52,360 nucleotides of DNA from Novacetimonas maltaceti (GTDB lineage Bacteria; Pseudomonadota; Alphaproteobacteria; Acetobacterales; Acetobacteraceae): NCBI RefSeq assembly GCF_002906255.1, contig NZ_POTC01000021.1:1-52360 (forward strand). The letters run 5' to 3'. Positions 25,678 through 33,213 of this stretch are shown piece after piece (positions within the stretch are counted from its first letter, which is position 1; every line of letters begins with the position of its first letter). Both the position numbers and the translations under genes were made by a program. The notes beneath the pieces were generated by a model. The model worked only from the letters and a program-made list of their open reading frames with translations. It did no database searches and was not told where the DNA came from.

Positions 25678-26943
25678 ATGACTGACCTCATCAATGTTAC
25701 CCGCCTGCCTTCCGGGCTGACCGTTGTCACCGAACGGATGGAGCGCGTCGAAACCGCTTCCTTCGGGGCGTATGTCGCCGCCGGCACCTGCAACGAGGAC
25801 GCGAGCGAGAACGGGGTTTCCCACTTCCTCGAACACATGGCGTTCAAGGGCACGGCGACACGCACGGCGGCGGGCATCGCGGAAGAGATCGAAAATGTCG
25901 GCGGCCACATCAACGCCTATACCGCACGCGAACACACCGCCTATTACGTCAAGCTGCTCAAGGAAGACCTGCCGCTTGGCGTGGACATCATCGGCGACAT
26001 CCTGACCCACAGCAGCTTCGCCCCGGATGAACTGGAGCGCGAACGCGGCGTGATCCTGCAGGAAATCGGGCAGGCCAACGACACGCCCGATGACATCGTG
26101 TTCGACCATTTCCAGGAAACCGCCTTCCCCAACCAGCCGATGGGCCGTCCCACGCTGGGCACCGAGGCCGGCATCCGGGAGATGAGCCGCGAGACGCTGA
26201 TGACCTACATGCGCACGCATTATACCGCGCGCAACACCATCATCGCGGCGGCGGGCAACCTGCACCACCACCATGTGGTGGAGATGGTGGAGCAGCATTT
26301 CCGCGACCTGCCGCAGACGGACATCCCGCCGCGTCCCGGCGTCAGCTATGTCGGGGGCGAATTCGCGCAGCAGCGTGACCTTGACCAGGCGCATATCGTG
26401 CTGGGCTTCCCCTCGGTCGGGTATGGCGACCCGGACTATTACCCGGCCCTGCTGCTGTCCACGCTGCTGGGGGGGGGCATGTCGTCGCGCCTGTTCCAGG
26501 AAATCCGCGAGAAGCGCGGCCTGGTCTATTCCGTCTATTCCTTCAACGCCCCGTTCCGCCAGGGCGGGCTGTTCGGGATTTACGCGGGCACCGGCGAATC
26601 CCAGGTGGCGGACCTGATCCCGGTCACGCTGGAGGAACTGCGCAAGGTGCAGGGACAGGTGGGGCAGAACGAGCTTGACCGCGCGCGCGCGCAGCTGAAA
26701 TCGTCGCTGCTGATGTCGCTGGAAAGCACCGGCAGCCGGTGCGAGCAGCTTGCCCGGCAATTGCAGATCTTCGACCGCCTGATCCCCACCCATGAAACGG
26801 TGAAGCGGATCGACGCCGTCACCATCGCCGATGTGCAGCGCGTGGCCGCCCGCGTCTTTCACGGCACCCCCACCCTGACATCGCTGGGGCCGGTCCGGCA
26901 CATGCCCCACGTCGCCACCGTTGCGGAGATCCTTGCCCGATGA
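25678..26943 (+). CDS. M16 family zinc peptidase (mitochondrial processing peptidase-like)
   Basis: The 421-residue protein carries the inverted zinc motif HFLEH (49-53), so it is the active-type subunit. Further family features are GGHINAYTAREHTAYY, the downstream zinc glutamate region ERERGVILQEI, and the C-terminal GGGMSSRLFQEIREKRGLVYSVYSF split over about 264-290. It is closely related to the beta subunit of the mitochondrial processing peptidase; the bacterial substrates are not well defined. No signal peptide. ATG at 25678 is preceded by AGGA at 7 nt. Its stop codon overlaps the start of pmbA as ATGA, so the two are translationally coupled. Confidence 0.93.
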   Translation: MTDLINVTRLPSGLTVVTERMERVETASFGAYVAAGTCNEDASENGVSHFLEHMAFKGTATRTAAGIAEEIENVGGHINAYTAREHTAYYVKLLKEDLPLGVDIIGDILTHSSFAPDELERERGVILQEIGQANDTPDDIVFDHFQETAFPNQPMGRPTLGTEAGIREMSRETLMTYMRTHYTARNTIIAAAGNLHHHHVVEMVEQHFRDLPQTDIPPRPGVSYVGGEFAQQRDLDQAHIVLGFPSVGYGDPDYYPALLLSTLLGGGMSSRLFQEIREKRGLVYSVYSFNAPFRQGGLFGIYAGTGESQVADLIPVTLEELRKVQGQVGQNELDRARAQLKSSLLMSLESTGSRCEQLARQLQIFDRLIPTHETVKRIDAVTIADVQRVAARVFHGTPTLTSLGPVRHMPHVATVAEILAR

Positions 26944-28280
26944 CACCGGAACCGCTCGACCTCATTGCGACCCTGATCAGGCAGGCGCGCGCCGCCGGCG
27001 CGGATGCGGCCGATGCGGTTTACATCACCCGGGTCGCGCACGCGGCACAGGTGCGCAACGGCAGGGCGGAGGAGCTTGAACGCTCCGAAACCTGCGACCT
27101 TGGCCTGCGGGTGTTCGTCGGCAACCGTTCGGCCATCGTGTCGGCCACCAGCCTTGACCCCGCGCGCTTCGACCCGCTGGTGACACAGGCGCTGGCGATG
27201 GCGCGTGTCGTGCCGGAGGACCGGTTCGCGGGCCTGTGTGACCAGGCGGTCGTGGGCCATGTCGATGCGGCGGGACTGGACCTGCTGGACACGGCGCAGC
27301 CTTCCACCGCCGACCTGATCGAACGTGCCCGCACGGCGGAAGCCGCAGCCCTTGCCATCAGCGGCGTCAGCAACACCAACGGCGCCTCCGCCAGCGCGGG
27401 TCGCGTGGAGATCGCCCTGATGACTTCCGCCGGGTTCTCCGGCGCGTATTCACGCAGCAGCCACTCCATCTCCGCCAGTGTCGTGGCGGGACAGGGCACG
27501 GGGATGCAGCGCGATTACGACTACCATTCGGCGGTGCACCTGTCGGACCTTGAGGACGCGGCCAGCATCGGGCGGCATGCGGGCGAACGCACGGTCGCGC
27601 GCCTCAACCCCGTGCGGCCGCGCACGGGGCGGATGCCCATCGTGCTGGACCCGCGCATTTCCACCAGCATGCTTGGCCACCTGTCAGGCGCCATCAATGG
27701 CATTTCGATCGCCCGTGGCACCTCGTTCCTCAAGGACCGCATGGGCCAGCGGATCATGGATGCGGGCATCACCATCATCGACGATCCCCTGCGTGTCCGG
27801 GGCCTGGGCGCGCACCCGTTCGACGGCGAAGGCATGCAGACAGAACCACTGACGATCGTGCACGGCGGGATGCTGCAGGCATGGGCGCTCGACGCGCGCA
27901 GCGCGCGGCAACTGGGGCTGGTCTCCAACGGCTGCGCCAGCAGGGGCGCGTCGTCACCGCCTTCGCCCTCTCTGGGAAATCTGTACATGCAGCCCGGCGC
28001 GGTCACGCCGCAGGCGCTGATGGCGGATATCAGGGAGGGGATCTACATCACCGAACTGATGGGATCGGCCATCAACGGCATTACCGGGGATTACAGCCGT
28101 GGGGCCGCCGGGTTCATGATCCGTGACGGGCAACTGGCGGAACCGGTGGCGGAACTGACGGTGGCGGGCAACCTGGTGGACATGTTCGCACGCATGCAGC
28201 CCGCCAATGACCTGCAGTTCCGCCGCGCCACCAACGCCCCGACCGTGCGGATTGATGACATGATGATTGCGGGCGCATGA
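26940..28280 (+). CDS. pmbA: TldE/PmbA family metallopeptidase subunit
   Basis: PmbA (TldE) forms a heterodimer with TldD that degrades unfolded peptides and matures some modified peptides. This 446-residue protein lacks the HExxxH zinc site of TldD, which assigns it to the PmbA side. Family segments include GLRVFVGNRSAIVSATSL, the RTGRMPIVLDPRISTSMLGH domain junction, and a C-terminal domain with GIYITELMGSAINGITGDYSRGAAGF (across about 363-388). Its start overlaps the stop of the M16 peptidase by 4 nt. No tldD gene is in this window, so the partner is encoded elsewhere. Confidence 0.93.
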   Translation: MTPEPLDLIATLIRQARAAGADAADAVYITRVAHAAQVRNGRAEELERSETCDLGLRVFVGNRSAIVSATSLDPARFDPLVTQALAMARVVPEDRFAGLCDQAVVGHVDAAGLDLLDTAQPSTADLIERARTAEAAALAISGVSNTNGASASAGRVEIALMTSAGFSGAYSRSSHSISASVVAGQGTGMQRDYDYHSAVHLSDLEDAASIGRHAGERTVARLNPVRPRTGRMPIVLDPRISTSMLGHLSGAINGISIARGTSFLKDRMGQRIMDAGITIIDDPLRVRGLGAHPFDGEGMQTEPLTIVHGGMLQAWALDARSARQLGLVSNGCASRGASSPPSPSLGNLYMQPGAVTPQALMADIREGIYITELMGSAINGITGDYSRGAAGFMIRDGQLAEPVAELTVAGNLVDMFARMQPANDLQFRRATNAPTVRIDDMMIAGA

Positions 28281-28289
28281 ATTGTGCGT

Positions 28290-28313
28290 CAGGGGACGCG
28301 ATAATGTCCCCTG
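28290..28313 (+). terminator. Possible terminator after pmbA
   Basis: A perfect 8-bp stem caggggac/gtcccctg (28290-28297 with 28306-28313) lies 10 nt past the pmbA stop. No T-run follows, so it may be a weak terminator or an mRNA-stabilising hairpin. Confidence 0.4.
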
Positions 28314-28321
28314 CCCCCTGT

Positions 28322-28400
28322 TTATCGACGGATAAATCCCCATATTGAAATAAACCACGGTTCCGTCGGCAGTCGTCGGGATCGCCTTATCGCAGGATAC
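28322..28400. promoter_or_regulatory. Paired operator-like sites upstream of the membrane Tim44-like gene
   Basis: A near-perfect dyad ttatcgacggataa (28322-28335, inside tttatc-N4-gataaa) is repeated imperfectly as ttatcgcaggatac (28387-28400), 11 of 14 bases identical and 65 bp apart. The second copy ends 17 nt before the start codon at 28418. This is the spacing expected of a repressor site near a promoter, but I do not recognise the regulator. Confidence 0.35.
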
Positions 28401-28417
28401 CAGATACCCTGACGCAG

Positions 28418-29401
28418 ATGAAACAGACCCTTTCGCGACCGATGCTCCGTAAACGCATCACCCTGAGCCTGGGCGCCGCGCTTGCGGCCCTTCCGCTGCT
28501 CGTCCACCCGGTGGCCGCTGACGCACGCGCCGGTGGCGGCATGTCGATGGGCAGCAGGGGGTCGCGTACCTACAGCGCGCCCCCACGCACGGCCACGGCC
28601 CCCTATGGCGCAACCCCGTTCCAGCAGACCATGACGCCACGCAGCAGCCCGTCCGCGCCCTATGGTGCGGCCACGCGCATGCCCTATGGCGCGGGTGCGG
28701 CAGCGATGATGGGACGGCCCCGCCATCCCTTCCTCAGCGGCTTTGCCGGTGGGCTGCTTGGCGCGGGCCTGTTCGGCATGGTCTTCGGCCATGGCATGTT
28801 CGGTCATGGCATGGGCGGCAGCGGGATCCTCGGCCTGCTGATCCAGCTCCTGCTGGTGTTCTTCGTGGTCCGCTGGCTGATCCGCCGCTTTGCGGGACAG
28901 GGGGGCGCCTCCTCCGGCCTGCCGGGACTGTCCAGCCTGACAGGCGGCAACGCGGCCCCGCCGCAGCCGGTGGTGGGCGCGGGCACGCAGCAGCTTGCCC
29001 TGACGGCGGCGGATTACCAGGCGTTCCAGCAGGCGCTGATCAACATCCAGACCGCGTGGAGCCAGCAGAACCTTGGCGCACTGCAGCAGATGGCCACGCC
29101 GGAGATGGTCAATTACTTCAACCGTCAGTTGACCGAGCTTGCCAGCCGTGGCGCACGCAATATCGTGTCCGACGTGCGGTTTGAAAACGGCGACCTGACG
29201 GAAAGCTGGCGGGAAGGCGGCATGGATTTCGCCACGGTGGCCATGCGCTATTCGCTGATCGACATGACCACCGACACGATGGGCCATGTCATCGACGGCA
29301 GTTCCACCGAACGCCAGACGGTGACGGAACTGTGGACGTTCGAGCGCAGTTCCCGCGGCGGCACATGGCTGCTGTCCGCCATCCAGCAGGCGGCGCGCTG
29401 A
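28418..29401 (+). CDS. Membrane protein with Tim44-like domain
   Basis: The 327-residue protein has an N-terminal hydrophobic signal (about 13-34), a low-complexity stretch rich in Ser, Pro, Ala and Tyr with repeated APYGA-type units (about 45-90), and a Gly/His/Met-rich pair of membrane segments (about 100-150, including FGHGMFGHGMGGSG). A C-terminal Tim44-like domain follows (about 190-327, with LTAADYQAFQQALINIQTAW and VTELWTFERS). It differs from the other Tim44-like protein in this window in having the signal, the repeat and a second membrane helix. Probably inner-membrane anchored; function unknown. It ends at a strong terminator shared with the convergent cta cluster. Confidence 0.82.
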   Translation: MKQTLSRPMLRKRITLSLGAALAALPLLVHPVAADARAGGGMSMGSRGSRTYSAPPRTATAPYGATPFQQTMTPRSSPSAPYGAATRMPYGAGAAAMMGRPRHPFLSGFAGGLLGAGLFGMVFGHGMFGHGMGGSGILGLLIQLLLVFFVVRWLIRRFAGQGGASSGLPGLSSLTGGNAAPPQPVVGAGTQQLALTAADYQAFQQALINIQTAWSQQNLGALQQMATPEMVNYFNRQLTELASRGARNIVSDVRFENGDLTESWREGGMDFATVAMRYSLIDMTTDTMGHVIDGSSTERQTVTELWTFERSSRGGTWLLSAIQQAAR

Positions 29402-29420
29402 TCCGCGACACAACAGAAGA

Positions 29421-29456
29421 AGGGTGGCCCGGCAGATGTCGGGCCACCCTTTTTTT
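29421..29456 (+). terminator. Strong, probably bidirectional terminator
   Basis: A perfect 11-bp stem agggtggcccg/cgggccaccct (29421-29431 with 29440-29450, 8-nt loop) is followed by six T residues on the plus strand. On the minus strand the same hairpin is followed by a T-rich sequence, so it could also stop transcription from the cta cluster. Confidence 0.9.
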
Positions 29457-29486
29457 ATGCGCCGGACCCGCCAGCCCATCGCCAAA

Positions 29487-29535
29487 CAGATAAAGGTTTT
29501 TGGGGCCGCCCTTTGATCGAAAAAGGCGGCGTGTT
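29487..29535 (+). repeat. Intergenic hairpin element, copy 2
   Basis: Arms gccgcc (29505-29510) and ggcggc (29525-29530) flank a 14-nt loop. The right arm lies in aaaaaggcggcgt (29520-29532), identical to the 13-mer of copy 1 (1120-1132, opposite strand). A leading AT-rich segment (aaacagataaaggttttt) precedes it. It sits between the Tim44 terminator and the coxF-like stop. Confidence 0.5.
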
Positions 29536-29540
29536 TCGGA

Positions 29541-29681
29541 TCAGATCCGCACGAGGCTCAGCACATACAGGATCATCGCGAGCGCCCCCAGAGTCAGGGC
29601 GACGCCATAGATGCGGCCCTTGTGACGGCGGGCATATTCCTCGGCCGGGGTACGGGCCACAGGGGCATTATCCGATGACAT
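29541..29681 (-). CDS. Small CoxF-like single-pass membrane protein
   Basis: This 46-residue ORF is read downstream of ctaB (gap 45 nt). A basic stretch (EYARRHKGRIYG, about 15-26) is followed by one membrane helix (VALTLGALAMILYVLSLV) and a short basic end, RI. An AAGGG ribosome binding site lies 8-9 nt upstream of the ATG. In other alphaproteobacteria a protein of this size and layout (CoxF) sits next to ctaB between oxidase genes, and its role is thought to be oxidase assembly. The assignment rests on position, size and topology, not on strong sequence identity. Confidence 0.65.
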   Translation of the reverse strand: MSSDNAPVARTPAEEYARRHKGRIYGVALTLGALAMILYVLSLVRI

Positions 29682-29726
29682 TGCAATATCCCTTCTTGGA
29701 TGGTGGCACGCCCGGCGCGCCAGCCC

Positions 29727-30674
29727 TCACTGCATGACCAGGAAATGGTCCGCCAGCATGCCGCAGAACAGCAGGAACAGATAAGCCAGCGAATAACGGA
29801 ACGCCTTGCGCGCGGGCAGGTCACCCGTCTGGCTGACGCCCTGCGCATCCTGCTGGTCCCGCAGGACGCCGATAGCGCGATAGATGAAGCCCAGCCCAAG
29901 GACGGTTGCCGTCGCCGTATAGAGCCAGCCGGCAAGATGCATCACCGACGGCACCAGCGTCACGGCCATCAGGATGATGGTGTACCACAGGATCTGCCAG
30001 CGCGTGTGACGCGCACCACGAACGACCGGCAGCATGGGAATGCCCGCCCGCCCGTAATCCTTGCACGCATACAGCGACAGCGACCAGAAATGCGGCGGCG
30101 TCCACAGGAAGATGATGCCGAACATGACGATCGGCAGCACCGTCAGCGACCCGGTCGCTGCCGCCCAACCGATCATGGGCGGGAACGCCCCCGCCGCACC
30201 GCCAATGACGATGTTCTGCGGTGTGGAGCGCTTCAGCCACATCGTATAGACAACGGCGTAGAAGAAGATCGAAAACGCAAGGATACCGGCGGCCAGCGCA
30301 TTCGTCGCCAGCCACATCAGGATGACCGACGCCACCGACAGGCCGATGCCAAAGCCCAGCACCTCGTCCGGGCGCATGCGGCCATCGGGAATGGGCCGCG
30401 TGGCCGTGCGCTTCATCACCGCGTCGATATCGCGGTCGTACCACATGTTGATCGCACCCGCCGCACCCGACGCCATGCAGATGCACAGGATGCTGATGGC
30501 CGCGATCACGGGGTTCAGGTGCCCGGGCGCCATGGCAAGGCCCGCCGCCCCCGTAAAGACCACAAGGGAAATGACCCGGGGCTTGAGCAGCACGAACCAG
30601 TCGCGCGCCTGCGTCCCGACGAGTTCAACCGGATAGGCCGGGCTGTCCTGGACCGATGCGACCGAACCACTCAT
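29727..30674 (-). CDS. ctaB: Protohaem IX farnesyltransferase (haem O synthase)
   Basis: CtaB adds a farnesyl chain to haem B to make haem O, needed by bo3 and, after CtaA, aa3 oxidases. The 315-residue UbiA-family membrane protein has about eight or nine helices. The first Asp-rich site is NMWYDRDIDAVMKRTATRPI, and the second region is DYGRAGIPMLPVVRG. The ATG at 30674 overlaps the TGA of the upstream ctaD-like gene (ATGA), so the two are translationally coupled. The haem O product would also serve a bo3 quinol oxidase, the usual oxidase of acetic acid bacteria. Confidence 0.94.
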   Translation of the reverse strand: MSGSVASVQDSPAYPVELVGTQARDWFVLLKPRVISLVVFTGAAGLAMAPGHLNPVIAAISILCICMASGAAGAINMWYDRDIDAVMKRTATRPIPDGRMRPDEVLGFGIGLSVASVILMWLATNALAAGILAFSIFFYAVVYTMWLKRSTPQNIVIGGAAGAFPPMIGWAAATGSLTVLPIVMFGIIFLWTPPHFWSLSLYACKDYGRAGIPMLPVVRGARHTRWQILWYTIILMAVTLVPSVMHLAGWLYTATATVLGLGFIYRAIGVLRDQQDAQGVSQTGDLPARKAFRYSLAYLFLLFCGMLADHFLVMQ

Positions 30675-32074
30675 GCCCTGTTCCCCCTCTCCATGCTGAC
30701 GGGCGAAGGCAGCGTCCATTCCAGCGTCCGCGCGCCTTCGCCCCAGTAATTGGCGGCGATATGCCCACGCCCCCGCATGCAGGTTGCGGCGACCACCCCG
30801 GCGAAGACAAGGATGGATGCCCCCATCAGCATCGCCCCGGCCATGGCCAGCGTTCCCTGATGCGCCATCAGCGATACGATGGTACCTGCCGCCGTCAGGA
30901 CGAAATGGACATACCCGGCAAGGCGCGGGGCGACATGGCCGCTCATCTTGCCCACCCAGTAATAGAAACCGGCGAAAGTGGCGAACACGGCGGCAAACAC
31001 GGTGGCCGCATGCACGTCCCCCATGCCACCGGGCAGCAGCGCCATGACGCCACCCGCCACCAGCAGCACGGCACACCCTGCGGCCCACGCCATCGGCAGG
31101 CTGGCGCGCACCCGCCCGGCCATGGCCGTCGCCACCCAGGCACACAGTACCATGGCGACAGGGACCAGGATCACCAGCAGTTCGGCCGCCGTGTGATATC
31201 CGTCGGATGCGCCGGGCCCGCCATTGAACAGGTCATGCGTCCAGACGGCGCCGCCCCCCACGGACATGACCGTCAGCGCCCCCACCACCTGCATGCGCCC
31301 GCGCAGGGGCACGCCGCAGAACGTCTCCACCACCTGGCTGACGATCCCGATGGAAGGCAGCAGCAGCAGGGCCATTTCCGGCCCGGCAAAGGCGCGCAGG
31401 ACCGTGTCGAGACGTGCGAAGACATCGCCCCCGTCCAGCACGGCGCGCGTCAGCGCACCGGCCAGCACGGGCACGACCATGACCAGCATCATCGCGGTGA
31501 GCGCCTGCGCCCACACGAACACCGGCATGTCGCGCAGGCGCATGTCCGGCGCGCGCATGTTCAGGACCGAGGCCACCATGTTGATGGCCATCCCCAGCAT
31601 GCCCACGCACCACAGCAGCAGGGCCGCGATCGAGATGGCAGGCGCGGTCACGACCGACAGGCCCAGCAGCGCGAGCACGAAGCTGCCGCCGACGGCAAGC
31701 CAGCACAGGGTATTGAGACGGGGGAACGCCATGTCCCGCGCGCCGGTCAGCAACGGCACGAACCAGTTGCCGAACCCGCCGAACAGGGCCGGCAGCGCGC
31801 AGAAGAAGACCATCATCATGCCATGGCGCGTGGCGATGCGTTCCCACATGCCATCGGCGTCCCCGCCGCCCCACCGTGCCAGCAGGTCATGCGGCAGAAG
31901 TCCCGCCTGCAGCGCGACGGCAAGCATGCCGCCCACGGCCCCCGCAACGACGGCAAGGGACAGATACAGGGTTCCAACATGGCGATGGCCGCCCGAACCC
32001 GCCCGCGCCCCGGCAGTCCCGGTGGGCGAAGCCGCGCCCGCGCCATCGATCCGATCCTGACCGACTGTTGGCAT
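30671..32074 (-). CDS. Degenerate haem-copper oxidase subunit I (CtaD-like)
   Basis: The 467-residue polytopic protein (about 11-12 helices) aligns clearly with aa3 cytochrome oxidase subunit I: RHGMMMVFFCALPALFGGFG (83-102), NWFVPLLTGARDMAFPRLN (103-121), FATFAGFYYWVGKMSG (364-379). Low-spin haem ligands are retained: H84 (RHGMM) and H355 (DVHAA). The reaction centre is not: the usual GHPEVY reads AGPEMA (230-235, losing the first CuB histidine and the crosslinked tyrosine), WAHH reads WTHD (278-281, second of two His lost), and the first His of HFH is D353. The K-channel lysine site is also replaced. It therefore should not reduce oxygen in the usual way. It overlaps ctaB by 4 nt. No subunit II or III gene is visible. 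It could be a haem-binding electron-transfer or assembly protein, or a decaying gene, but the intact frame argues against simple decay. Confidence 0.85.
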   Translation of the reverse strand: MPTVGQDRIDGAGAASPTGTAGARAGSGGHRHVGTLYLSLAVVAGAVGGMLAVALQAGLLPHDLLARWGGGDADGMWERIATRHGMMMVFFCALPALFGGFGNWFVPLLTGARDMAFPRLNTLCWLAVGGSFVLALLGLSVVTAPAISIAALLLWCVGMLGMAINMVASVLNMRAPDMRLRDMPVFVWAQALTAMMLVMVVPVLAGALTRAVLDGGDVFARLDTVLRAFAGPEMALLLLPSIGIVSQVVETFCGVPLRGRMQVVGALTVMSVGGGAVWTHDLFNGGPGASDGYHTAAELLVILVPVAMVLCAWVATAMAGRVRASLPMAWAAGCAVLLVAGGVMALLPGGMGDVHAATVFAAVFATFAGFYYWVGKMSGHVAPRLAGYVHFVLTAAGTIVSLMAHQGTLAMAGAMLMGASILVFAGVVAATCMRGRGHIAANYWGEGARTLEWTLPSPVSMERGNRA

Positions 32075-32205
32075 ATGTATCTACTCCCCTTGTGACGCGG
32101 GGATTGCGCCACGGCCCTGATATAGCATTTCAGGCGGCAATATATCCCGGCATATCCGTAAAAACGACCCCGTGAGCGGGCATGTCGGTCGCGGGAATGT
32201 CATTA

Positions 32206-32230
32206 CAGCCCTGCCGTCAGGACAGGGCTG
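32206..32230 (-). terminator. Hairpin after pmtA
   Basis: An 8-bp perfect stem cagccctg/cagggctg (32206-32213 with 32223-32230) lies 30 nt beyond the pmtA stop. No T-run follows on the minus strand, so its role as a terminator is uncertain. Confidence 0.4.
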
Positions 32231-32259
32231 CGCATGGAAAGTGCCGGATGCGGGTGGCT

Positions 32260-32970
32260 TCAGGCCACCAGCGATTCACTGCTGTCGTCCAGCCGGTCGA
32301 GCGTCACCAGCGTGAACAGGCCCGCGGGCGGCACCGGGCGGATGGTCGCGCGGGCCAGGTCCTCCGGCGGGAGCAGCCCCTCGATCGCGAAATCCGGGTG
32401 CCAGCCCAGCGAGCGCGAGGCCCGCGCCATGCCACGTTCGACCGCAAGGCGCACGCCACCGGTGGCAAGGAAATGGTTGACGAACAGGATGTGCCCGCCC
32501 GGCTTGACCACGCGCTTGAGTTCACTCAGCAGGCGGCGCGGATGCGGCACGACGGAGGCCACGAACATCGCCACGGCGATATCGAACGACGCGTCGGGGA
32601 ATTTCGTCTCCTCCGCGTCCATTTCCAGAAGCGCGTCGACATTCGACAGGTGCAGCTTCTTCACGCGCCCACGCGCACGCTCCAGCATGTCTTCTGACAG
32701 GTCGATGCCGGTAATCTGCTTGTCGCGGCGGTAATAGGGCAGCGCAAGGCCGGTCCCGACCCCGACCTCCAGCACCTTCCTGCCGGGCAGGGCGTTCACC
32801 GCCTCCACCGCGCGCTTGCGCGCAAGGGCGGAGACCCCCCCGAACAGCGCGTCATACACCGCCGCCCACCGGCGATAGGCCACCTTGACCGCATCGGCGT
32901 CCAGGGCGGAACGCGGAGAAGGAATCTCGACCACCTTCTCGGCGGTGGAATCACGCAGAACGTCACTCAT
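32260..32970 (-). CDS. pmtA: Phosphatidylethanolamine N-methyltransferase (Rhodobacter type)
   Basis: The enzyme methylates phosphatidylethanolamine three times with AdoMet to make phosphatidylcholine, at the inner membrane surface. The 236-residue protein has the class I AdoMet motif VLEVGVGTG (66-74) preceded by the family-typical AYRRWAAVYDALFG (31-44), then GIDLSEDMLERA, and DASFDIAVAMFVASVVPHPRRLL with PGGHILFVNHF. These features are those of PmtA rather than generic UbiE-like enzymes. ATG at 32970 is used. Related acetic acid bacteria are rich in phosphatidylcholine, which fits. Confidence 0.86.
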   Translation of the reverse strand: MSDVLRDSTAEKVVEIPSPRSALDADAVKVAYRRWAAVYDALFGGVSALARKRAVEAVNALPGRKVLEVGVGTGLALPYYRRDKQITGIDLSEDMLERARGRVKKLHLSNVDALLEMDAEETKFPDASFDIAVAMFVASVVPHPRRLLSELKRVVKPGGHILFVNHFLATGGVRLAVERGMARASRSLGWHPDFAIEGLLPPEDLARATIRPVPPAGLFTLVTLDRLDDSSESLVA

Positions 32971-33213
32971 CAGATGGTACCTGCCCCTTCGATGCAAACC
33001 GTCTTCAGGGTCCGGCCCTGCCGTTGCGCGTCTGGCATAATCAAACCTGTCCCGTTCTGCTGCATTAGATTCCCATTATGTATCCCGGGACTGCTGCCCG
33101 GAATATTCCCCTGTGCAATGACGCCAGATGGCATGTGTCACGGCGATTGCACGCAACGGCATAGCATTTTCATACGCCTGCCGATACGGCCCCTGCCGCA
33201 TTCCCGTCTCACC

